Source: Methylotenera_A sp046598525 (GTDB taxonomy: Bacteria; Pseudomonadota; Gammaproteobacteria; Burkholderiales; Methylophilaceae). Taken from it: a stretch of 64,000 nt of DNA. The DNA lies in the NCBI GenBank assembly GCA_046598525.1, contig JBKJIJ010000008.1, positions 248,001 to 312,000 of the forward strand, given 5' to 3'. Below the pieces are notes generated by a model. The model was not told the DNA's origin. It saw only the letters and a program-made list of their open reading frames with translations, and searched no databases. Position numbers and translations under genes: made by a program. Positions 51,632 through 60,409 of the stretch are shown piece after piece (position 1 is the first letter of the stretch; the number at the start of each line of letters is the position of its first letter).

Positions 51632-52294
51632 TTAGTTATTAATAAACTTTCTTTTAATCTTTTCATTCTCTAGCTGGTCAATCAACCTATCGATTTCCAT
51701 CATAGAGTCAACATAAAAAGACCCCTCATCATCGCTTGGCTGGCAAACATAAAAGCCATATGGTCGATTCATTGCATCGCACATACCTTTATGTGTATGG
51801 CTAACTCTAAAAGGTGGCTGTAAAACAAGATATGCACCATTTTGTGCGATTGAATAAATAGGATGCGCCAACGCACTGCCTTCAACAGAAACAATAATAG
51901 GTGCGTTCCAAAGCTGTCTAATCAAAGTTTCGGCTGTTATTTTTTCAGGGTAAACTACATCAAAGCCACGCCTTGCTAAATGCTCAATTAACGCACTCTC
52001 GTTTGTAAGCATTCTTTTTGCCCCGGCACTGCCTCTAGCAATATAAACCCCAGTATATGGACTGTCTTGTGGATTAAGCTTTTCTTTAATTAAAGATCTA
52101 ACTTGCATATAACGCTTAGCTTTATGCGAGTTTTGTGAAAAATCATTTAAAAAAAATAAGTTTTTTACCCTACCCTTATTGCCATATATTATATCTAAGT
52201 TAAGTATGCTTTGGTAATCGTCCGCGTGTGGATATTTTGGTTTTTTGAATGCCAGAGATGGCATCTCTACAGTGCCTATCAGCGTTGATGGCAC
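51632..52294 (-). pseudogene. GT61 glycosyltransferase, C-terminal fragment (frameshifted)
   Basis: A 220-codon fragment that continues, in another frame, from the ORF at 52299-52703. It carries the C-terminal half of a DUF563/GT61 glycosyltransferase: SLIKEKLNPQDSPYTGVYIARG, ALIEHLARRGFDVVYPE, and IVSVEGSALAHPIYSIAQNG, the last being the conserved 'hG..l.N..' region of the family. The GTG start is not a natural one: the codons before it (GHWLHDV) belong to the same fold, where the intact family has HW.hD. The AT-rich codon use differs from the neighbouring core genes, suggesting acquisition. The pieces together would give about 355 codons. Confidence 0.8.
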
Positions 52295-52298
52295 AACA

Positions 52299-52703
52299 TC
52301 ATGTAACCAGTGTCCAAAAAAAATGATTTGATAAGTCCGAATCCACTAAGACAGCCTGATCCAAATCAACTTTAAATCTTTGATCTTCTTGACTGAGTAA
52401 CCTAATGGAATATTCGCGTTTATCTGTCCATAATCCACCTGAAAACAAATTTGTTGAGCCTATACTGTAAAGCACAGTTGGCTCATGTACTGCTAAAGTG
52501 TTGTGCAAATTTATATTCTCAACTTCCATAGAAGAATAAATTGAAGCACCTTTAACTCTTAGTAAATGTGAATCTATGTAAATGGCTTTAGGGCATGACA
52601 CCTCTTCTTTTGGACAAAGAACAATTCCATTAGCCATTAACTTCTTTTGATCGATTGGTTTCCCGCAGGCCCTGGCTATAACTCTACTTAACTTTTTTAT
52701 CAT
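52299..52703 (-). pseudogene. GT61 glycosyltransferase, N-terminal fragment (frameshifted)
   Basis: A ~134-codon fragment with ATG at 52703 (GGG about 7 bases before it; a further in-frame start at 52748 also exists). It reads into an 8-base T-run on the coding strand (52316-52323) and then through FFWTLVT to a stop. With one T fewer the frame would go ...NHFFGHWLHDVVPST, as in an intact GT61. The cut could be a mutation, phase variation by slipped-strand mispairing, transcriptional slippage or a sequencing error. The enzyme class transfers sugars in capsule or lipopolysaccharide synthesis. Start in low-GC codons unlike flanking genes. Confidence 0.78.
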
Positions 52704-52794
52704 AAGATACCCAGTATCTATTGTTAACTTTATATTAGTGTACAACACATTTTAGGCACTATGACTGGTTTTAAGTTGCTACATTTTAATTTTC

Positions 52795-54219
52795 TTAACT
52801 GCTTGCAATCTTTATAATCTTAAGTGTATTTGTGCCACCCAAGCTGCCAATTGGCTCGCCAAATGTAAATAGAACCGTATCACCTGTCGCCACAGCGCCA
52901 TTGGTCAGCAGTACTTGTTCCATTTCTTGCAAAATTTCATCCCTATTTTTATTCTCATGCTCAATTGGGTAGGGGAAAACATTGCGATGCAAAGTGAGTT
53001 TTCGGCGCGCGATTTTGTTTGGCGATAACGCATAAATCGGCGCACCGCTATCGGCACGCGATAGCCATTGTGCGGCATTACCCGATTGCGTTAATGCGGC
53101 AATCGCCTTCACATTTAGGTATTTAGATACATAAATAGTAGCCGCCGCAATCGCTTCATCCGTTTGCTGATGCGGTTCTGCGCGTTTTTGGCTAACGTTG
53201 GCAATTTCGTATTCTTTTTCGGCCTCTACGCAAATTCTATGCACTGCTTTAACCGTTTCTAGCGGATATTGCCCACTAGCGGTTTCAGCAGACAGCATGA
53301 CGGCATCGGTGCCGTCTAGCACCGCATTCGCCACATCAGAAACCTCTGCTCTGGTTGGAATCGGGCTACTAATCATGGATTCCATCATTTGGGTGGCAGT
53401 AATCACCAATTTATTTTGCGCGCGTGCCATGCGAATCATGCGTTTTTGCAAGCCAGGTACAGCGGCATCGCCTACTTCTACGCCCAAATCGCCACGCGCC
53501 ACCATAATCGCATCGCTCACGCCAATAATTTCTTTTAAATTATCAATAGCTTCTGCGCGCTCAATTTTTGCCACAATGCTGGCTGTGCCGCCAGCTTGCT
53601 TAACCAAGGCGCGCGCATGTTCAATATCTTTGGCCGATTTTGGGAAAGAGATGGCAATATAATCCGCCTCTAATGCCACTGCCGTTTTTAAATCTTCTTT
53701 GTCTTTTAAGGTTAAAGCATCGGCCGATAAACCACCGCCAGCGCGGTTAATACCTTTGTTATTACTCAGCACGCCGCCGCTTAAAATCACGCAGTGAATC
53801 TGATTGCCCTTAATGCGGTCCACTTGCATGGTAATGCGGCCATCATCCAGCAATAACACCACGCCTTCTGTCACTTCTTGCGGTAATGTTTTGTAATCCA
53901 AACCCACTTTGTCTTGATTACCCAGCTCGCAATCGGCATCTAATATGAATAAATCACCGGTTTTTACGCTGATTTTACCTAACTCAAATTTACCGATTCT
54001 GATTTTTGGGCCTTGCAAATCGCACAGCACACCTACTGGGCGGCCCAATTTTAGCGCGATATTGCGCACAATTTCGGCGCGGCTAATGTGCTCTTCAGCC
54101 GTGCCATGCGAAAAATTAAGCCGCACTACATTAACACCCGCCGTAATCAGGCGCGCTATCATTTCTTCACTGCTGGAAGCTGGGCCTAGTGTGGCGACAA
54201 TCTTGGTTTTACGTAACAT
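52795..54219 (-). CDS. pyk: Pyruvate kinase
   Basis: A 474-residue glycolytic enzyme: PEP + ADP to pyruvate + ATP. Family motifs are present: KIVATLGPAS at the start, NVVRLNFSHG, CDLQGPKIRIG, the active-site KIERAEAIDNLKEI with its Lys, MVARGDLGVEV, and ATQMMESMISSPIPTRAEVSDVANAVLDGTDAVMLSAETASG. It is the fourth gene of the tkt-gap-pgk-pyk block and separated from pgk by a terminator, so it may have its own promoter. Confidence 0.97.
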   Translation of the reverse strand: MLRKTKIVATLGPASSSEEMIARLITAGVNVVRLNFSHGTAEEHISRAEIVRNIALKLGRPVGVLCDLQGPKIRIGKFELGKISVKTGDLFILDADCELGNQDKVGLDYKTLPQEVTEGVVLLLDDGRITMQVDRIKGNQIHCVILSGGVLSNNKGINRAGGGLSADALTLKDKEDLKTAVALEADYIAISFPKSAKDIEHARALVKQAGGTASIVAKIERAEAIDNLKEIIGVSDAIMVARGDLGVEVGDAAVPGLQKRMIRMARAQNKLVITATQMMESMISSPIPTRAEVSDVANAVLDGTDAVMLSAETASGQYPLETVKAVHRICVEAEKEYEIANVSQKRAEPHQQTDEAIAAATIYVSKYLNVKAIAALTQSGNAAQWLSRADSGAPIYALSPNKIARRKLTLHRNVFPYPIEHENKNRDEILQEMEQVLLTNGAVATGDTVLFTFGEPIGSLGGTNTLKIIKIASS

Positions 54220-54293
54220 CGTATTGTTGGTCCTTATTTAGTAGTTAAATCAATAGACCAGAAACTTGCTTCAAAATTATGTCATTCCAATAA

Positions 54294-54317
54294 AAAATGG
54301 GGCAACAGCCCCATTTT
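54294..54317 (-). terminator. Rho-independent terminator after pgk
   Basis: AAAATGGGGC (54294-54303) and GCCCCATTTT (54308-54317) form a 10-bp stem around AACA. On the minus strand it ends in a T-run. It lies 23 bases past the pgk stop and 74 bases before pyk. Confidence 0.9.
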
Positions 54318-54340
54318 AAATGAACTGAAAATATGTAAAG

Positions 54341-55522
54341 TTAAGCTTTTGCGCGGCTTTCTAAAATCTCTACGGCTGGCAAAGTCTTACCTTCTAAAAA
54401 CTCTAAAAATGCGCCGCCAGCGGTTGAAATATAGCTAATTTTGTCGAAAATATCGTATTTTTGAATCGCTGCAATGGTGTCGCCGCCGCCTGCCAAAGTA
54501 AACGCTTTGGTGTTAGCAATGGCATGCGCAATGGTTTTGGTGCCTTCACCAAATTGGTCAAATTCAAATACGCCAACTGGGCCGTTCCAAACCACTGTGC
54601 CGGCGTTTTTAATAATCTCTGCAATTTCATTAGCAGATTTCGCGCCAATATCAAAAATCATATCGTCCGCTTCAACAGAAGCAGCGTCTTTCTTCACTGC
54701 GATCTCATCAGCACTAAACTTTTTGCCGCAAACCACATCCACTGCAATTGGCACGGCTGCGCCTCTTTGGGTCATTTTATCCATTAAGGTGCGCGCCACT
54801 GGCACTAAATCATCTTCACACAGCGATTTGCCTACTTCAAAACCGGCTGCTTTTAAGAAGGTATTGGCAATGCCACCGCCAACCACCATTTGGTCTACCT
54901 TTTCAGACAAACTTTCTAAAACGGTTAATTTGGTTGATACTTTGCTGCCGCCCACAATCGCCACCATTGGGCGTGCAGGATTGAGTAAAGCTTTTGTTAA
55001 CGCGTCTAATTCTTCTGCTAATAACAAGCCTGCACAGGCGATTGGCGCAAATTTTGCCACGCCATGCGTGCTGGCTTCGGCGCGGTGCGCAGTGCCAAAG
55101 GCGTCCATTACAAATACATCGCATAGCTTTGCATACGCTTGCGCGGTATCGTCTTTGTTCTTTTTTTCGCCCACGTTAAATCGGCAATTTTCTAAAACTA
55201 CTAATTCACCTGCGGCCACTTCAAAACCACCGTTTACCCAATCTTTAACCAAACGCACTGCCTTATTTAATTTGGCAGAAATCACATCAACCACTGGTTT
55301 AAGCGAATTTTCTTCTGAATAAACGCCTTCTTCTGGGCGACCCAAATGCGATGTCACCATCACATGCGCGCCCTGCTTTAACGCATATTCAATGGTTGCC
55401 ATGCTGGCCGAAATGCGCGCATCCGAAGTCACTTTGCCATCTGCAACAGGCACGTTTAAATCGGAACGGATGAATACGCGTTTGCCAGATAAATCTAAGT
55501 CAGTGATTTTGATAAATTTCAT
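54341..55522 (-). CDS. pgk: Phosphoglycerate kinase
   Basis: A 393-residue enzyme that makes 3-phosphoglycerate and ATP from 1,3-bisphosphoglycerate. Motifs: RVFIRSDLNVPV at the start, HLGRPEEG, ENCRFNVGE, FGTAHRAEAST, VGGSKVSTKL and WNGPVGVFE, GGGDTIAAI at the end. ATG at 55522 has GGGAAAAG 2 bases upstream; an in-frame TTG at 55534 would include that site and is rejected. It follows gap after a 158-base gap that contains hairpin repeat D. Confidence 0.97.
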   Translation of the reverse strand: MKFIKITDLDLSGKRVFIRSDLNVPVADGKVTSDARISASMATIEYALKQGAHVMVTSHLGRPEEGVYSEENSLKPVVDVISAKLNKAVRLVKDWVNGGFEVAAGELVVLENCRFNVGEKKNKDDTAQAYAKLCDVFVMDAFGTAHRAEASTHGVAKFAPIACAGLLLAEELDALTKALLNPARPMVAIVGGSKVSTKLTVLESLSEKVDQMVVGGGIANTFLKAAGFEVGKSLCEDDLVPVARTLMDKMTQRGAAVPIAVDVVCGKKFSADEIAVKKDAASVEADDMIFDIGAKSANEIAEIIKNAGTVVWNGPVGVFEFDQFGEGTKTIAHAIANTKAFTLAGGGDTIAAIQKYDIFDKISYISTAGGAFLEFLEGKTLPAVEILESRAKA

Positions 55523-55563
55523 TACTTTTCCCAAAAGATTTAGTATTTAATTTGCTCACATTC

Positions 55564-55685
55564 AATAACTGAGCGAGCTAGATGAGATACAAGGCGCACG
55601 GAACGCAAGAAGCGGAATGTACATTAGGTACATGAGCATTCTGAGTACCGCGCAACGCCGTAGATCGCTAGCGCAGCCAGTTATT
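55564..55685. repeat. Long hairpin repeat, copy D (between gap and pgk), inverted
   Basis: AATAACTG (55564-55571) pairs with CAGTTATT (55678-55685); the right arm holds the gap stop codon. Inside, GAGCTAGAT pairs with parts of GATCGCTAG, and TGTAC pairs with GTACA around ATTAG (55619-55633). Read on the minus strand it has the order GGCGTTGCGCGGTACTC ... GCGCCTTGTATCTC, equivalent to copies A-C. The core differs most from the others. Confidence 0.65.
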
Positions 55686-56688
55686 TATCCGCAATATGTT
55701 GCACTAGACGGAGCAGGTTGCATGTATACCCATACTCGTTATCGTACCAAGCCACTACTTTTACAAATGTTGAATCTAGCATAATGCCTGCATCGGCATC
55801 AAACACGCTGGCGGCTGGAGCGCCTCTAAAATCGGTTGAAACCACTTTATCGTTGGTGTAAGCCAGCACATTTTTAAGCGCGCCTTTTGATGCGGTATGC
55901 ATAGCTGCACAAATATCAACATAAGTAGTCGGCTTAACTAATTCAACCGTTAAATCGACAACAGAAACGTTTGCTGTAGGCACACGCAACGCCATACCAG
56001 TGAGTTTTTTATTTAATGCTGGAATCACCATACCTACCGCTTTAGCCGCGCCAGTGCTTGATGGGATAATATTTTCAAATACACTACGGCCGCCGCGCCA
56101 ATCTTTATTGCTTGCGCCATCTACTACCATTTGTGATGCAGTTGCAGCGTGCACAGTAGTCATTAATCCGCGTTTAATTTCAAAGTTATCATTTAACACT
56201 TTTACAATTGGAGCCAATGCATTCGTCGTGCAAGAGGCAGCAGAAACGATTGATTGCCCTTTGTAGTCATCATGGTTTACGCCGTAAACAAGCATGGGTG
56301 TGTCATCTTTTGCAGGAGCCGATTGCACTACTTTTTTAGCGCCTTCGGCCAAATGGCCTTTGCAACCATCGGTGGTTAAAAACACGCCAGTCGCATCAAT
56401 TACTACATCAACACCAGCGGCACCCCATTGAATATGGAATGGGTCGCGTTCTTTGCTGACTACAATTTTTTTGCCGTTAACCATTAAAGCGCCTTCTTTA
56501 GCACTGATAGTGCCATTAAAACGCCCATGCACAGAATCGTATTGCAGCATATAAGCCATGTAATCAATATCTTGCATGCCATTGATGGCGACTACTTCAA
56601 TATCTGCGAATTCAGCTTCTTGTATGACCGCGCGTAATGCCATGCGCCCAATGCGTCCAAAACCGTTAATGCCTACTTTAATTGCCAT
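55681..56688 (-). CDS. gap: Glyceraldehyde-3-phosphate dehydrogenase, type I
   Basis: A 335-residue enzyme that oxidises glyceraldehyde 3-phosphate to 1,3-bisphosphoglycerate with NAD or NADP. Motifs: INGFGRIGRMALRA, the catalytic Cys in SAASCTTNALAP, His in TTVHAATASQ, and WYDNEYGY near the end. ATG at 56688 is chosen over one two codons upstream because of GGA spacing. The stop codon falls within hairpin repeat D. It lies 81 bases from tkt, with a terminator between them. Confidence 0.97.
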   Translation of the reverse strand: MAIKVGINGFGRIGRMALRAVIQEAEFADIEVVAINGMQDIDYMAYMLQYDSVHGRFNGTISAKEGALMVNGKKIVVSKERDPFHIQWGAAGVDVVIDATGVFLTTDGCKGHLAEGAKKVVQSAPAKDDTPMLVYGVNHDDYKGQSIVSAASCTTNALAPIVKVLNDNFEIKRGLMTTVHAATASQMVVDGASNKDWRGGRSVFENIIPSSTGAAKAVGMVIPALNKKLTGMALRVPTANVSVVDLTVELVKPTTYVDICAAMHTASKGALKNVLAYTNDKVVSTDFRGAPAASVFDADAGIMLDSTFVKVVAWYDNEYGYTCNLLRLVQHIADK

Positions 56689-56718
56689 GCTCATTCCAAG
56701 AATTAGAGGTTTACAAAT

Positions 56719-56749
56719 AAAAAGAGCCTCAAGAATCAGAGGCTCTTTT
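56719..56749 (-). terminator. Rho-independent terminator after tkt
   Basis: AAAAAGAGCCTC (56719-56730) pairs with GAGGCTCTTTT (56739-56749) around an 8-base loop, 20 bases past the tkt stop. On the minus strand the stem is followed by a T-run, so gap would need its own promoter or read-through. Confidence 0.85.
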
Positions 56750-56769
56750 CAGTACTATTTACTCAATAA

Positions 56770-58752
56770 TTACAACACTGACTTAACAGTGGCCACCACG
56801 TTTTCAACCGTGAAGCCAAAATGTTTCATCAATGCGCCACCAGGAGCTGATTCACCGAATGTGTCGATACCCACAACAGCGCCTTCTAGGCCAACATATT
56901 TACGCCAGAAATCCGTCACGCCAGCTTCAACTGCCACGCGCACAACGCCTGGAGTTAATACACTGTCTTTGTACGCTTTATCTTGACGATCAAATACGTT
57001 AGTTGATGGCATTGAAACTACGCGCACTTTAGTGCCTGCAGCGTTCAACTCAGCAGCGGCTTTAACCGCTAACTCAAGCTCAGAACCGTTAGCGATAATA
57101 ATCACTTGTGCACCAGCTACATCAGATAACACATAACCACCTTTGCGCATTAAGGCAAATTGTGCAGCATCGTGTTTCATGCCTGGCACGTTTTGACGGC
57201 TTAATACTAAGCTAGATGGACCATCTTTACGCTCAACCGCTGCAACCCAAGAAACAGCTGTTTCTGTAGAGTTACCTGGACGCCAAACATCCATATTTGG
57301 AATTAAACGTAAACCAGCGGTATTTTCGATTGGTTGATGCGTAGGACCATCTTCACCTTGACCGATAGAATCGTGTGTTAATACGGCAATGGTGCGTTGT
57401 TTCATTAATGCAGCCATGCGCAACGCGCTTTTTGCATAGTCAGAGAACATATGGAATGTGCCGCCAAATGGTACTAAACCACCGTGCAATGCCATACCGT
57501 TCATAATCGCAAACATACCAAACTCACGTACGCCGTAAGAGATGTAGTTACCTGGTTTTTTCGCATCAACGTGCACAAAGCTGCCAGTTGACGTTAAGTT
57601 TGAACCTGTTAAGTCAGCAGAACCACCTAAGAATTCTGGCAATAATGGTGCTAACGCGCCAATCATGTTTTGTGAAGCTTTACGTGTTGCAACACCTTCT
57701 GCTTTTTCGTTTGTTGCAGCAATAATCGCGTCTGTTGCTTCTTTCCAGTTTGCTGGCAATGTGCCAGACATACGGCGTGTGAACTCTGCCGCTTCAGCTG
57801 GGAAAGCGCTTGCATAAGCCGCAAATTTGTCATTCCATGATGATTCAGCAGCAGCACCTTTAGCCGTTGCATCCCAACCAGCATATACATCTGCTGGAAT
57901 CACAAATGGCTCATGCGCCCAACCAATGTTAGCGCGCGTAGCAGCTACTTCGTCTAAACCTAATGCAGAACCGTGGCAATCGTGGCTGCCAGATTTGTTA
58001 GGTGAACCCATACCAATGACTGTTTTACAGCAAATTAATGATGGTTTATCTGTTACTAATTTAGCCGCTGCAATGGCCGCGCCAATAGCCGCTACGTCAT
58101 GGCCATCAACAGATTGCACGTGCCAACCGTATGATTCAAAACGTTTAGCGGTATCGTCTGTGTACCAGCCTTCAATATGACCATCGATAGAAATACCGTT
58201 GTCATCCCAAAACGCGGTTAATTTGCCCAAGCCCCAAGTACCAGCAAGCGCACAAGCTTCGTGAGAAACGCCTTCCATCATGCAACCATCACCTAAAAAC
58301 ACATAAGTTTGATGATCAACAATATCGTGGCCAGGTTTGTTGAATTGATGCGCCATTAGTTTTTCAGCCATTGCAAAACCAACACCGTTAGCAATACCTT
58401 GACCTAATGGACCTGTCGTTGTTTCAATGCCAGGCGCGTAGCCATATTCTGGGTGACCCGCACATTTAGAATGCAATTGACGGAATGTTTTTAACTCATC
58501 CATTGGTAATGCATAACCTGTTAGGTGTAGCAATGAATAGATCAACATAGAACCATGGCCATTAGAAAGCACAAAGCGATCGCGATTTGCCCATTCTGGA
58601 TTTTTTGGGTTGTGACTTAAGTGGTTATTCCAAAGCTCTTCAGCAATTTCTGCCATGCCCATAGGCGCGCCTGGGTGGCCAGAATTGGCTTTTTGCACTG
58701 CATCCATTGATAACGCACGAATTGCGTTGGCTAAATCTTTACGCGTTGCCAT
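56770..58752 (-). CDS. tkt: Transketolase
   Basis: A 660-residue thiamine-diphosphate enzyme that moves two-carbon units between sugar phosphates. In ribulose-monophosphate methylotrophs it rearranges sugars to regenerate ribulose 5-phosphate. ThDP motif: FLGDGCMMEGVSHEACALAG ... DDNGISIDG; the substrate-side HGSMLIYSLLHLTGY, and the pyrimidine-domain MFAIMNGMALHGGLVPFGGTF-type block are intact. It begins the minus-strand sugar-phosphate block. Upstream (58753-59076) lies its leader and no gene. Confidence 0.97.
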   Translation of the reverse strand: MATRKDLANAIRALSMDAVQKANSGHPGAPMGMAEIAEELWNNHLSHNPKNPEWANRDRFVLSNGHGSMLIYSLLHLTGYALPMDELKTFRQLHSKCAGHPEYGYAPGIETTTGPLGQGIANGVGFAMAEKLMAHQFNKPGHDIVDHQTYVFLGDGCMMEGVSHEACALAGTWGLGKLTAFWDDNGISIDGHIEGWYTDDTAKRFESYGWHVQSVDGHDVAAIGAAIAAAKLVTDKPSLICCKTVIGMGSPNKSGSHDCHGSALGLDEVAATRANIGWAHEPFVIPADVYAGWDATAKGAAAESSWNDKFAAYASAFPAEAAEFTRRMSGTLPANWKEATDAIIAATNEKAEGVATRKASQNMIGALAPLLPEFLGGSADLTGSNLTSTGSFVHVDAKKPGNYISYGVREFGMFAIMNGMALHGGLVPFGGTFHMFSDYAKSALRMAALMKQRTIAVLTHDSIGQGEDGPTHQPIENTAGLRLIPNMDVWRPGNSTETAVSWVAAVERKDGPSSLVLSRQNVPGMKHDAAQFALMRKGGYVLSDVAGAQVIIIANGSELELAVKAAAELNAAGTKVRVVSMPSTNVFDRQDKAYKDSVLTPGVVRVAVEAGVTDFWRKYVGLEGAVVGIDTFGESAPGGALMKHFGFTVENVVATVKSVL

Positions 58753-59021
58753 TATTTTCTCCCTAATTTTAGCTAAACTGAACAGGCTCTTATTAATATT
58801 GAAACTAACTTAAAACCTAATAGAAATTGCAAAAAAGCTGTTTTAAAGCTTGGTTTAATACACTTCTGGTAAAAGGGTAATTATTGCCTAATTAGCCATT
58901 TTCGGCAAGTTTCAAGCAGGCTTAATTTGGGATTAATACAACAGATTTGTAAAATGTTTTGTAGCAAAACCGCAATTGAATGCTTTGTTTTGGCTTAATT
59001 TGCGCAGCAAAAACGTCTAAA

Positions 59022-59049
59022 AGGCCAAATACTGTTGAGTACTTGGCCT
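59022..59049 (-). terminator. Likely terminator of the small sorting-signal gene
   Basis: AGGCCAAATACT (59022-59033) and AGTACTTGGCCT (59038-59049) pair with one mismatch over a GTTG loop. On the minus strand TTTT follows. It ends the transcript of the gene at 59077-59382. The rest of 58753-59076 shows no gene; it should hold the tkt promoter. Confidence 0.6.
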
Positions 59050-59076
59050 ACTATTTTTACAAATTATTACTAACGA

Positions 59077-59382
59077 TTAAACAATGCGCCGGCTTGATCT
59101 CATCACAAAGCAAAACAAAGCCGTTACGATTAACCAAGCCTGTGCTGGAATATTAGATGACTCGGCAAGGGAATTATCCTTATTGCTTGTTTGGCTGGCA
59201 GATTTTTTGCTGCTGTATTGCGCTGCCAAACTATCGTTTGAAGCTAGCCGAATCACAGGCGCAGAACCGCCCACTTTTGCACTACTGCCCATTTGAGAAA
59301 CGCCGTTAAGCGCAGCCAAACTAATTGTTGGCGCCATAGAAACAGCGCCCAGTAAAACTAAAATCGTAAATTTTTTCTTCAT
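59077..59382 (-). CDS. Small exported protein with PEP-CTERM-like C-terminal anchor
   Basis: A 101-residue protein. Signal peptide (KKKFTILVLLGAVSMAPTISLAA) at the N-terminus; a Ser/Asn/Lys-rich middle; then a C-terminal IPAQAWLIVTALFCFVMRSSRRIV-like hydrophobic segment (here IPAQAWLIVTALFCFV then basic MRSSRRIV). A proline-led hydrophobic helix followed by arginines resembles the PEP-CTERM/exosortase sorting signal, but the standard VPxPAWL motif is degenerate, so this is a possibility only. ATG at 59382 has GGA 8 bases before. No exosortase gene is in the window. The middle holds no domain. Confidence 0.5.
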   Translation of the reverse strand: MKKKFTILVLLGAVSMAPTISLAALNGVSQMGSSAKVGGSAPVIRLASNDSLAAQYSSKKSASQTSNKDNSLAESSNIPAQAWLIVTALFCFVMRSSRRIV

Positions 59383-59739
59383 ATTTTGCATCCAATTTTA
59401 AACAGTCACTTAAAGTGGTTTAAGCTATTGCAAATTAAATGCCAAATACAATATGTATATAAATCAATTAGTTATTTCATATTTTCGATTACTTAATGTC
59501 ACGATTCCGACACTAGTGTCAATAAAATCTGCTTCAATCGCAAAGCCAAGTCAATTAAGTTTCTACCAAAAAATTTGGCTTAGCACCTGTAAGAATTTGC
59601 CAGAAAATTCCTACGGCAATATCAGCCAACAACTTATTCGCTATTTTTTTGAGATGCCTAGAATGGCGTTTATGGTCTAAACGACTTTAATTTTATCTTG
59701 ATTTAAAACGTTGAAATTTTTATATAGAAGGAATCCATC

Positions 59740-60048
59740 ATGAAAACAAACCTTAAAACACTATTAATCATCGGCGCATTAACAATGCCCATGGCCGCAT
59801 TTGCAGCCGAAGGCGACCCAGTGGCAACCAAATTAAGCGACACTGTAATTACCACCAAAGTAAAAGCTGAATTTGCAAAAGATAAAATGGTAAGCGCGTC
59901 TTACATTAAAGTGGAAACAGATAGCAACGGCCTAGTGCAATTATCTGGCACCGCAAAAACACAAGCCGAGGCTGATCAAGCCGTTGCTTTAGCCAAAAAT
60001 GTTAAAGGCGTAACCGCGGTTAAAAGCGATATTGTGGTAACACATTAA
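59740..60048 (+). CDS. Exported BON-domain protein
   Basis: A 102-residue periplasmic protein: signal peptide (LLIIGALTMPMAAFA) then one BON domain (LSDTVITTKVKAEFAKDKMVSASYIKVETDSNGLVQLSGTAK...), a fold seen in OsmY and transport/secretin-associated proteins that bind phospholipids. The usual strand VQLSGTAKTQAEADQAVALAKNVKGV is complete. Single-domain forms are usually osmotic- or envelope-stress related; role here not shown. AAGGA lies 8 bases before ATG, and a strong terminator follows. The gap before it (59383-59739) holds no gene: only a 12-base palindrome GACACTAGTGTC at 59509-59520 and AT-rich bases. Confidence 0.85.
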   Translation: MKTNLKTLLIIGALTMPMAAFAAEGDPVATKLSDTVITTKVKAEFAKDKMVSASYIKVETDSNGLVQLSGTAKTQAEADQAVALAKNVKGVTAVKSDIVVTH

Positions 60049-60078
60049 TTAAAACGCTTTGTTTTAAGCTTTAGTTAA

Positions 60079-60108
60079 AATAAAACGGGGCAAATGCCCC
60101 GTTTTATT
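60079..60108 (+). terminator. Rho-independent terminator after the BON gene
   Basis: AATAAAACGGGGC (60079-60091) pairs with GCCCCGTTTTATT (60096-60108) around AAAT, followed by more T residues. Works in both directions for the convergent toxin gene. Confidence 0.9.
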
Positions 60109-60139
60109 TTTTGTACAAATTTTCACTAAAACTTAAAGC

Positions 60140-60406
60140 CTACCGTTTAAGTTCTTGATAAAAATTTTCATGAGTACCTAGCAATATCAAAGTAAGAGTT
60201 GCTGGATCGAAGGTGTAGGCAAGTAAATAGAACTGGGTATTACAAGTAAATTTATAAACAAATATATCGGCTAAATCGCCTTTTTTTTGCTCAACTAAAC
60301 TAGGATTTTCACAAACAACAACTACCGCCTTATTTACAGCCTGCCTTTGTGCTGGATGCAATTTTTTATAAGCACGCTTAAAACCGTTTTGCTGTAAAAC
60401 TTGCAC
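60140..60406 (-). CDS. RelE/ParE-family toxin
   Basis: An 88-residue protein with the RelE/ParE fold: NGFKRAYKKLHPAQRQAVNKAVVVVCENPSL, then KKGDLADIFVYKFTCNTQFYLLAYTF, then GTHENFYQEL. The last motif (GTHENFY-type) is characteristic of a type II toxin. It would inhibit translation or DNA gyrase if unbound. The start is GTG at 60406, 3 bases after the antitoxin stop. Confidence 0.86.
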   Translation of the reverse strand: MQVLQQNGFKRAYKKLHPAQRQAVNKAVVVVCENPSLVEQKKGDLADIFVYKFTCNTQFYLLAYTFDPATLTLILLGTHENFYQELKR

Positions 60407-60409
60407 AGG

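Noticed and set aside
54474..55322. 282-codon reading frame antisense to pgk
   Set aside because: It is wholly inside pgk on the opposite strand, has no ribosome-binding site and no recognisable domain; a codon-bias shadow.
59453..59680. 75-codon reading frame in the gap before the BON gene
   Set aside because: No ribosome-binding site, odd composition, contains the GACACTAGTGTC palindrome region; likely non-coding.
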